64,000 nt of DNA from Sulfopaludibacter sp035606355 (GTDB lineage: Bacteria > Acidobacteriota > Terriglobia > Bryobacterales > Bryobacteraceae). Under the pieces are notes generated by a model, which had not been told where the DNA came from, searched no databases, and saw nothing but the letters and a program-made list of their open reading frames with translations. The position numbers and the translations under genes are program-made. This document shows positions 1 through 7,400 of this stretch, one piece after another. The stretch is from positions 1 to 64,000 of the forward strand of contig DATNFO010000067.1 of NCBI GenBank assembly GCA_035606355.1, read 5' to 3'. The stretch's first letter is position 1. Every line of letters begins with the position of its first letter.

Positions 1-546
1 CAGGCGGCCGTGTTCCAGCATTCCGCCCTCCGGCCGCACCCGCACCACGCGCCCGGGAATGCCGACCACCGTCGAATGGCTCGGCACCGGATGCACCACC
101 ACGCTCCCCGCGCCGATCTTCACGTTGTCGCCGATCTGAATATTGCCGAGCACCTTCGCGCCCGTTCCCACCACCACGTTGTTGCCCAGAGTCGGGTGCC
201 TTTTCCCCTTCTCGTTACCTGTGCCGCCCAGCGTCACTCCCTGGTACAACAGAACGTCATTGCCGATTTCGGTAGTCTCGCCGATCACCACGCCCATTCC
301 GTGATCGATGAAGAATCGCCGTCCGATGGTCGCGCCCGGGTGAATCTCGATTCCCGTGAAGAATCGCGTGATCTGCGAAATGAAACGCGGCAGTAGCGGC
401 ACGTGCCAACGATAAAGCTTATGGCAAAGGCGGTGGGAAAGTACGGCGTGGAATCCGGGATAGCAAAGGAAGATTTCAAGCGCGCTCTTGGCCGCCGGAT
501 CTTCCCGGAAGACGGTATCAATCTGTTCCCGGACAGTGCTGAACAT
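1..546 (-). CDS. cysE: Serine O-acetyltransferase, 3' end outside window
   Basis: Makes O-acetylserine from serine and acetyl-CoA, the committed step of cysteine synthesis in the cytosol. The 182 visible residues start MFSTVREQ. A short helical N-terminal part (to about residue 65) is followed by left-handed beta-helix hexapeptide repeats. The active-site stretch DHGMGVVIGE (81-90, with the Asp-His pair) and the loop GTGNEKGKRHP (108-118, second His at 117) are typical of CysE. The N-terminal domain is shorter than in the E. coli enzyme, as in other short-form CysE proteins. It is the last visible gene of a minus-strand run and starts 23 nt downstream of the nuoI stop codon. The C-terminus lies beyond base 1, so the end of the gene is not seen. 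Confidence 0.93.
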   Translation of the reverse strand, partial: MFSTVREQIDTVFREDPAAKSALEIFLCYPGFHAVLSHRLCHKLYRWHVPLLPRFISQITRFFTGIEIHPGATIGRRFFIDHGMGVVIGETTEIGNDVLLYQGVTLGGTGNEKGKRHPTLGNNVVVGTGAKVLGNIQIGDNVKIGAGSVVVHPVPSHSTVVGIPGRVVRVRPEGGMLEHGRL

Positions 547-568
547 GCGCTTCCGAGCCGCGGGCCGC

Positions 569-1066
569 TTAGTGCGCGCCCACTTCTTCCGGCGCCACCA
601 CCGGAGGTTGCACGCCGGCCGGCAGAGGCGCGAGCATATCTTCCTTGCGCTTCACCAGTGTGGCCGTGTTGTAGCTGGCTGCTTCGAAACCATGTCCGTG
701 CGTGATCGCGTCCGTGGGGCAGGCTTCCACGCAATACCCGCAGAATATGCAGCGGTTGTAATCGATGTTGTAAACCTTGGCGTACCGCTCGCCGCCGGAG
801 ATGCGCACCTGCGCCGTGTTCTCCGCGGCTTCAATGTAAATGCAGTTGGAAGGGCAATTGGCGGCGCAGAGAAAACACGCCACGCATTTCTCCAGACCGT
901 TCACATCGCGCTGCAGCACGTGTATGCCGCGGAAGCGCTCTTCAAAACGCGGCGGCGCGTCCGGGTAATCGTCGGTCACGGTCGGAGACATCATCTCCTT
1001 GAGCGTGACCCCCATCCCTTTCGCGATGGCAGCGGCATTACCCAGAATGTTGAATGTGTTGGCCAT
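569..1066 (-). CDS. nuoI: NADH-quinone oxidoreductase subunit I (2x[4Fe-4S])
   Basis: A 165-residue electron-transfer subunit of respiratory complex I, carrying clusters N6a and N6b in the peripheral arm. Two ferredoxin motifs are visible: Cys61-64-67-71 (CVACFLCAANCP) and Cys106-109-112-116 (CIFCGYCVEACP). Each is followed by Pro as in 8Fe ferredoxins, and the stretch between them fits NuoI. The length is normal for the subunit. No other nuo genes lie next to it. Instead it sits between a thioredoxin-fold gene and cysE, so it is either a detached complex I gene or an extra copy. A stand-alone ferredoxin function is the main alternative, but the N-terminal segment favours NuoI. Confidence 0.85.
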   Translation of the reverse strand: MANTFNILGNAAAIAKGMGVTLKEMMSPTVTDDYPDAPPRFEERFRGIHVLQRDVNGLEKCVACFLCAANCPSNCIYIEAAENTAQVRISGGERYAKVYNIDYNRCIFCGYCVEACPTDAITHGHGFEAASYNTATLVKRKEDMLAPLPAGVQPPVVAPEEVGAH

Positions 1067-1118
1067 GAACTACTTTCATTCTAGCGTGGCTCCGCCCGGG
1101 AGCCTAGTTCCGAGACCC

Positions 1119-1607
1119 TCAACCTGCTTTCCAGGCCGGAACGTTGTCGCGCTCGCCGATCGGCGCCACACCCGCACGCGCGCCCAATTCCTCGATGTCT
1201 TTCCGGCTCCAGCCCTGGACAACGCGCGCAATCACGCCGTCCGGTTCCACCAGAAACATCGTCGGCACGCTCGAAATACCGTAGGCATTGCTCACCACGT
1301 AGCCAGCGTCCTGGCTGTCCAGCAACATGGGAAAGCCGATGCCGAACTCTTCGGCGAACTCTCTCGTCGGATCCGCATCGTTCTGCGAGATTCCGTAAAT
1401 TGCGAGACGTCCCGGAGTATGCAGACGTTCGAGATACGGAAATGTCATCTGGCAAACGGGGCAGCTGATTTTGAAAAACGCCAGCAGCGCCGGGCCACCC
1501 GAAATCAGATCGCCCAGTCCCTGCGTGCCGCCGCCCAGCCGCTCGAGTTGGAACCCGGGAGCGCGCGTTCCTGCCTCTAACAGAATTCGCCCGTTTCGAA
1601 CCGCCAT
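1119..1607 (-). CDS. Thioredoxin-fold (TlpA/AhpC-like) redox protein
   Basis: A 162-residue protein with a redoxin fold. An N-terminal strand region with APGFQL (residues 16-21) precedes the active site CPVC (Cys49 and Cys52, in FFKISCPVCQ), and a cis-Pro loop is seen at SSVPTMFLV. No signal peptide is evident, so it is probably cytosolic, unlike typical secreted TlpA. CPVC is the resolving type of dithiol pair, and a disulfide reductase or thiol peroxidase role is likely. It is 9 nt downstream of a FAD/NAD disulfide-type oxidoreductase, which could be its electron donor. The substrate is unknown. Confidence 0.75.
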   Translation of the reverse strand: MAVRNGRILLEAGTRAPGFQLERLGGGTQGLGDLISGGPALLAFFKISCPVCQMTFPYLERLHTPGRLAIYGISQNDADPTREFAEEFGIGFPMLLDSQDAGYVVSNAYGISSVPTMFLVEPDGVIARVVQGWSRKDIEELGARAGVAPIGERDNVPAWKAG

Positions 1608-1616
1608 ACTTTCAGC

Positions 1617-2924
1617 CTACAACTCTTTCATAAGTTGCTGCGCCGCAATCAGCAGGGGGTCCCAAACAGGCGAGAATGGCGGCGAATACGCCAAATCCAG
1701 TTGTTCGAAATCCTCCACGCGCATGCGGTTCTGCAGTACCGCGGCGATCACGTTGATGCGTCCGGCCGCGCCGTCTTCGCCGATCACCGATCCGCCTATC
1801 AACCTGCGCGACGTCCGGTCGGCGATCAACTCGACCGTGGTCGGCACGCCGAGGAAATACTTCGGCTTCGAATTGGCTTCGATCCGCGCGGACACGGGAG
1901 AAAAGCCCTCCGCCTTCGCCTCGCTCTGCGACAGTCCGGTGGCGGCAAACCCCATGCCGAAGATGCTGACGATCGAGGTCCCGGCGATGCCCGCGAATCG
2001 CTCTCGTCCGCCCGCGGCATTCGCGCCTGCCACGCGGCCCGTCTTGTTCGCTGTCGTGCCGAGCGGAATGTACGCCGGCCGGCCGGTGACGATGTGATTC
2101 ACTTCGGCGCAATCGCCCGCCGCGTAGATGCCGCGCACCGACGTTTCCATGCGGTCGTCGGTGCGGACCGCGCCGGTGCGCCCGATCTCCACACCCGCCT
2201 CCGCCGCCAGCTCCACGTTCGGTTTGAACCCGGCCGAGAGCACTACCATGTCGCAGGAAATGCCCGCGACCGAATCGGGCTCGATGCTGTTCACCGCCGC
2301 CTCGCAACGCACGTCCACGCGATGCCGCTCGAGCTGCTTGCGCACCATGGAAGTGAAGTGTTCGTCGTCACGCAACAGCAAATGCTTGCCGCGTTCCAGG
2401 ACCGTGACTGCGACGGCGTTCCGCCGCAGCGCGTCCGCCGCTTCCAGGCCGATGTATCCGCCGCCGATCACCACCGCCCGGCGCGGCTTGCGCTCGCGAA
2501 TAAAATTGCGCATGCGCGCGGCATCGTCCAGCGTGTGCAGCGTGAAGACGTGCGGCTGCGACGCTCCGGCGATGCCCGCACTGTCGCAGCGAGCCCCGGT
2601 CGCGAAAACCAGCCGCTCATAACGCACGCGCTCGCCGGATTCGAGTTGCACTTCGCGCCGCGCGTGCGAAACGGAAACTACCCGCGCGCCGGTGCGCACC
2701 TCGATGTTGCGCTCTTTACGAAAATACTCGGGAGTGTAAACGATGAGCTGCGACGCTTCGCGGACGCGGCCTTCCACGAAATAAGGCAGTCCACAGGCGC
2801 CGTAGGAAATCACCGGACCTTTTTCCAGGACGGTGATCGGCAGTCGCGAATCGGTGCGGCGGGCGCGCGCGGCGGCACTCAGCCCCGCGGCAACTCCGCC
2901 GATGATCACTAAGGAGTCAGGCAA
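1617..2924 (-). CDS. FAD-dependent pyridine nucleotide-disulfide oxidoreductase (CoA-disulfide reductase/NADH oxidase family)
   Basis: A 435-residue flavoprotein. The FAD-binding motif GGVAAG lies at 9-14 and a single redox cysteine at 44 in SYGACGLPY, the signature of the CoA-disulfide reductase, NADH oxidase and NADH peroxidase subgroup that uses a Cys-sulfenic or mixed disulfide state. The NAD(P)H motif GGGYIG is at about 154-159 and the second FAD motif YAAGDCAE near 270. The C-terminal dimerisation domain is complete. It starts the minus-strand group with the thioredoxin-fold protein, nuoI and cysE, which suggests a thiol or sulfur redox role. Which substrate it reduces cannot be told from sequence. 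Confidence 0.85.
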   Translation of the reverse strand: MPDSLVIIGGVAAGLSAAARARRTDSRLPITVLEKGPVISYGACGLPYFVEGRVREASQLIVYTPEYFRKERNIEVRTGARVVSVSHARREVQLESGERVRYERLVFATGARCDSAGIAGASQPHVFTLHTLDDAARMRNFIRERKPRRAVVIGGGYIGLEAADALRRNAVAVTVLERGKHLLLRDDEHFTSMVRKQLERHRVDVRCEAAVNSIEPDSVAGISCDMVVLSAGFKPNVELAAEAGVEIGRTGAVRTDDRMETSVRGIYAAGDCAEVNHIVTGRPAYIPLGTTANKTGRVAGANAAGGRERFAGIAGTSIVSIFGMGFAATGLSQSEAKAEGFSPVSARIEANSKPKYFLGVPTTVELIADRTSRRLIGGSVIGEDGAAGRINVIAAVLQNRMRVEDFEQLDLAYSPPFSPVWDPLLIAAQQLMKEL

Positions 2925-2944
2925 TCCAACAGGATAACAGCGCG

Positions 2945-3352
2945 CTAGGAATCTTTCTTCATCTGCTTGACGAAGTTTAAGATATCGAAGGACTTAATTT
3001 CGCGATCGGGGTAGTAGCTGTTGACCGCGTCCTGTTCATCGTTGAAGATCTCGAAGACGGTGGCGAGCTTGGTCATCACCAGCAGCTCGATATTTCGGCG
3101 GTTGAGGTTTTCGAGTTTTACGTTGCCGTTGTTTTTGCGCAGGCTGGTGGCGCAAATCACGAGCGCGCCGAGGCCGGTACTGTCAATGTAATCAACAGCT
3201 TGCAGATTTAAGATGATTTGCCGCGCGCCGCTGTCATTGAGTTGCGTGATGGCCTCGCGGAGGGCGCTCGCCTCCGGTCCCACGGTCACCCGGCCCTTCA
3301 GGTCGAGGATCATGATGCCTTCGCGTTCCCGCCGCTGGATATCCAAAGCCAT
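2945..3352 (-). CDS. STAS-domain anti-anti-sigma factor-like protein
   Basis: A 135-residue protein starting MALDIQRR (a TTG two codons upstream is possible). It matches the SpoIIAA/RsbV STAS fold, with the phosphorylatable serine in the motif DSTGLGALV (Ser at about residue 58). Such proteins bind anti-sigma kinases when dephosphorylated. The extra C-terminal 25 residues beyond the STAS core end in a lysine-rich tail. No partner kinase is adjacent. A SpoIIE-type phosphatase that could act on such a protein is encoded far away at 47553-48704. It is preceded on the minus strand by a strong terminator (3373-3409), so it should have its own promoter close to its start. Confidence 0.85.
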   Translation of the reverse strand: MALDIQRREREGIMILDLKGRVTVGPEASALREAITQLNDSGARQIILNLQAVDYIDSTGLGALVICATSLRKNNGNVKLENLNRRNIELLVMTKLATVFEIFNDEQDAVNSYYPDREIKSFDILNFVKQMKKDS

Positions 3353-3372
3353 GCGCAAGGATTATGGCACAG

Positions 3373-3409
3373 AAAAAATGGGCAGGGAGCGCATCCCTGC
3401 CCATTTTTT
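3373..3409. terminator. Bidirectional Rho-independent terminator
   Basis: A perfect 10-bp stem (TGGGCAGGGA paired with TCCCTGCCCA) with a 5-nt loop is flanked by AAAAAA on the left and TTTTTT on the right. On the minus strand it ends the transcript of the Asn/Thr-rich gene (3449-4345). It lies only 20 nt before the STAS gene start, which insulates that gene. Confidence 0.9.
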
Positions 3410-3448
3410 CAATTTAGACATGTCTAAGACAGGTTTAAGACCTCCGGT

Positions 3449-4345
3449 TTAGCGGCGGCGCGAAGCCAAACTGCGCAACTTCAAACCGGCGCCGCTCAGG
3501 AGCGATCCGCCAAACAACATGCCGAGCCATCCGGCTGCGGTGTTCGGCATTTCGCGATTCGCCGAGCCATTGTTGTTGTAGCTGTCGCTATTGGTGCCGA
3601 CCGCGCCCGCGGTTCCAGTTCCGGTTGCCGCGCCCATGGTTGCCGCGCCGGTCGTAGTTCCGTTGTTGGTCGTGTTGTTGTGGTAGCGATTTCCTTTTAC
3701 CGACTGGCGTCCCGTAGTGGTGTTGTAGCCGTTGCTCGTCTGCTGTCCGACGGTGGCGCCGCTGGTGGTCGTCGTGCCGTTCCACTGGCCCGCGGTGCCT
3801 TGCGACGTCGCGGCGCCGTTGGTGGTCTGCTGGCCGGTGGTGGTGTTGCTATTGGTATTGTTCTTGTTCTGGTTGGAGTTGTAGTAGCCGTTGTTGCTCG
3901 CGCCGCTGCTGACTCCCGTGGTGGTGTTGTAGCCGTTGCTGGTTGGCTGTCCCTGACCCGTCACCGGAGTAGTTGCAGCTCCCATCGTGGTCCCGTTGCC
4001 GGTCGTGGTCCCGTTGTTGTAAGTACCGTTGTTATTGTTATTGGTACCGTTCCGCTGTCCGGCCGTGCTCTGCGGCATCGTGCTCTGGCCGGTAGTGGTC
4101 CCGTTAGTTGTGGTGGTTCCGTTGTTATTGTTATTGGAACCGTTCATCTGACCCGCGGTTGTCTGGCTCGTAGTAGCGGAGCTGGTTGTGCCGCTATTCG
4201 ACATGCACGTTCCGTTGGCAATTTGTTGCTGCGTGCAATTCGCCTGATTCTGCGTGCCCCTGGGATTCGTAGTTGTCTGCGCGAGCAGTAGAGCCGGGCT
4301 GAATGCGAGTGCGGCGCCGCAAATTAGGGTGTTTAGCTTGGACAT
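3449..4345 (-). CDS. Secreted Asn/Thr/Gly-rich low-complexity protein with LPxTG-like C-terminal signal
   Basis: A 298-residue protein with a signal peptide (MSKLNTLICGAALAFSPALL, cut near LLA-Q). A long spacer built almost only from Asn, Thr, Gly, Gln, Ser and Ala contains recurring blocks such as NNNNNGT, TTTGQ, TAGQ(M/R/W)NG and SNGYNTTTG. The C-terminus has the tripartite layout of a sorting signal: MPNTA, a hydrophobic stretch (WLGMLFGGSLLSGAGL) and a basic tail ending SRRR. This suggests export and surface or membrane anchoring, but no sortase-like gene is in the window. The function is unknown; adhesin- or matrix-like is a guess. A strong ribosome site AAGGAGAGG precedes the ATG by 4-5 nt, which implies high expression. 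Confidence 0.75.
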   Translation of the reverse strand: MSKLNTLICGAALAFSPALLLAQTTTNPRGTQNQANCTQQQIANGTCMSNSGTTSSATTSQTTAGQMNGSNNNNNGTTTTNGTTTGQSTMPQSTAGQRNGTNNNNNGTYNNGTTTGNGTTMGAATTPVTGQGQPTSNGYNTTTGVSSGASNNGYYNSNQNKNNTNSNTTTGQQTTNGAATSQGTAGQWNGTTTTSGATVGQQTSNGYNTTTGRQSVKGNRYHNNTTNNGTTTGAATMGAATGTGTAGAVGTNSDSYNNNGSANREMPNTAAGWLGMLFGGSLLSGAGLKLRSLASRRR

Positions 4346-4458
4346 TTTCCTCTCCTTTTCGCGGGCAACACGGCCGCCCGCTTTACGCCTATTTGAGGTG
4401 CAATGACCGCGCCACTGGGAACTCCCCTACGGATATGAGCTTGTACGGTACGCCACTC

Positions 4459-7400
4459 TTAGTGGAAGCGCTTCTTGTAATAGAAGTCCAGATCGAACAT
4501 TCCATAGATATCCCGCTGGGCAACGGCGGAGAACTGCGGATTGATACTCCACTCCACGCGGATCGCTTCGGGATTGCTTTGCGTGACGTCCTGCACATAA
4601 GTGAAGGTGAGGTCGCGCGTGATCTGCTGCTGCAACGTAAGGGTTGCCTGCGGCGTGTTGGAAGTACCAACGATTTCCGGATTGATCGACAATTTTGTCA
4701 CACCGAACAGACGCTGCAACCTTCCGGAGACCGGGTTGGCGACCGCTTGCCCAAGCAATGTAGAAGCGCCTGCCTGCTCGAAACTCTGCTGCGGCGCGGC
4801 CGGCTGATTGGCGGCGAGCACCGGGTCCGTGGTGGGAATTTTTCCGGACGCGAGCAAAGAGACGATGTCCTGAAAGCGCATGGGCGGATCGCTGCGATAG
4901 CTGAGCTTCATGCGATCCATAGGTCCGCTAACGCTCAGCGAAACATCGATGCCCTGAACCGTGGTTTCGAGATCGATATTCAATACGGGATTGATGCGAG
5001 AGGGATCGTAGAACGCAACGGTTCCCTGATCGATGGTGTACTTGGCGCCGAAGAAAACCACTTCGCCTTCGGTGACGGTGACGCGGCCGAGCATGCCGGG
5101 ATGATCCAGCGTGCCGCGGAGGGTCAGATTGGCATCGGCCTGTAAATTCTGCGTCAAGGTGGTCCGGAACTGGATGCCGGGCGCGGTCTGAATGCGAATG
5201 TCGAAGTGCAGGCCGCCGGCGAAACCGGTGCTGGGTCCACTGGCCGAAGGCGGAGTCGCCGCCGACGTGAGCATGGAGCCGATGTCCGAGTGTGAGTGCA
5301 GCGCGACATCCTGAATGATCACGTTGCCGCTCACCAGGCTGTTATCGGTGGTGCCGGTGAGCGTGAGGCGTGCCGAGGCTTCGGTGGTCACGTTGGCGGG
5401 CGCTTCGATGTGCACGCGCGTGGCAGTTGCCTGAATGCGGAACTGCATGGGGGTGGAGGCGTAGCTCACCACTCCGCTGACAACCACCTTGCCGCCACCG
5501 GTTTCGCCGGTGATGTTCTGAATGAGCGCCTGACTGCCGTTGAAGACGATGGTTCCGTTCGCGTTTGAAAGTCCGTTCGGAAGACTGAGTTCGTTAAACG
5601 AGGCGTTCTGAAGCTGGATGCGGCCGTTGACCACCGGATTCGCGGTGGTCCCCGTAACATCGGCATTCAATGTGACCGCGCCTTGCGAATAGATATCGGA
5701 GCTGAAGGCTTCCAGCAGTTCCAGGTTCACGTTGCCGGTGGCGCGGAGGTTGACAGCTTGCGGAGCGGCGATATTGGCGGTCCCGCTGAGCGCGAGGTTG
5801 GTATATGGACCGGTGATATGGAAATTCTGGACCGTGACAACGTTATGCGCGAGCGCGATGGTAGCAGTGCCGTCATTGTGCAAATTGAAATCGACGCGCG
5901 GCTTTTTGCCCGCTGTGGTGGGCGGAATGGAATGAGCTTCAAGGCGCGTCAGTTGCAGCGTGCCGGTGAGCGCATCGGTGTGTTCAACCGGTCCTGAGAC
6001 GGTGAGTTGCCCGGCTAGTGAAGCATCGAAGGGCTCGGCCGGGTTCGTGCTGATCAACGGCGCAAGGCCCTGGTACGTGAGACCCGAGAAGTTCAATTGC
6101 GCGTTTACGGGATAGCCCGCGGTAAGCCTCAGTTCGCCATTCCCGCGAATGTTGGAATGCGCGAGATCGCTATTCAGATTGAAATCCACAGCATTGCCGC
6201 GAGTCGAGGCGGTGAGAGTGAGATCGCCAAACTGCGTCTTATTGCGCGAGATGTTGTGAGCGGAAATGTTGGCGTTCAGATTTTGAATGACCGGATCACC
6301 ATTCTTGTGCAGCGTGGCGGCGCCCTGCGCAACCACCTGCAGAGTGCCGGCGAGTCCGGGCTGCGCCTGCGCGGCCGCATGAATCGTGTTGATGGGAATG
6401 GTGTTGCTGCGGACGTCAAAGCGCACCTGGCCATCCTGAAGATCGCCTGCAGGATGATTGAGGGAAGCAGTCGCCTCCAAATAAGACGAGCCAATATCCA
6501 GGCGGAAATTGCGCAGGTCGGCGAGCGTGCTGGTGTAATCGATATCGGCGCGCAGCGAATTGAATGGCTGATCGTACGCCGCGCCGTTGGTTACCCGGAC
6601 GTTGACCGCGGCACGCGGATCCTGCAGGGTTCCGGACACCTGCCCGTTGAGAGCAAGGGTGCCGCGCACCGGCAGATCCCGGTGGCCGGCGATGGCCAGA
6701 ACGCGATCAACGGGAAGGTTGGAGATCTGCGCGTTCGCGGTGGTCTGATGCGGCGCGGCGATGGCGGACTGTCCGCTCACCTTGATCGTCGAGCCGGCGA
6801 AATCGGAATTAATGGCGTAAACGATGTTGTTGCCGGAACTGTTCGCGTTGACGGTGACATCGCCGAGGTTCTTGCCTTCCATCGCGAGGCCATGCACGGC
6901 TGCAACCGCATTCAGATTCGAAATCTGAACGTCCGTGCCGGCTTTGGTATCGCGAATGGAGGCAGCGGCATCGGCGTTCAGGTTGAGGATGCCATGCAGA
7001 CCGGGCCGGTCCTTCACGAGCGACTGAAACTGCGCAAGCTGCACCTGGTTGCTGGCGACGTGCGCAACGAGGTTGCCGTTCTGAAGATCATTGAGCGCGT
7101 GACGGTAAGTGGCGGTGAGATCGACGTGCGAGGGTCCGGCGACCAGTTGCAGCGTGGGCACATCGATTTCGGTCGGAGTCATGGCCGCGTGAGCAGTGAG
7201 GCGATCGAATGGCTCGCCTTCGATGGCGCCGCCGGCAACGGCGAGATCCGCGTTGCCCTGCGGACTACCGATGGTGCCGTTGATGTGCGCGTCGGCGGTG
7301 AGAGTGCCCGTGACAGGCGAAGTGGGCTGTCCCGCGAGGGCCATGATGTCGCGCAGATCGGCATTGCGAATGGTGAGATCGGCACGCAGGGAATTGCTTT

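Noticed and set aside
1635..2912. 425-codon open frame antisense to the flavin oxidoreductase
   Set aside because: It mirrors a gene with intact FAD/NAD motifs, and its translation is Arg/His-rich without any motif.
2945..3352. Complete partner-switching module around the STAS protein
   Set aside because: No HATPase kinase or sigma factor is adjacent. The phosphatase at 47553-48704 is too far away to claim one module.
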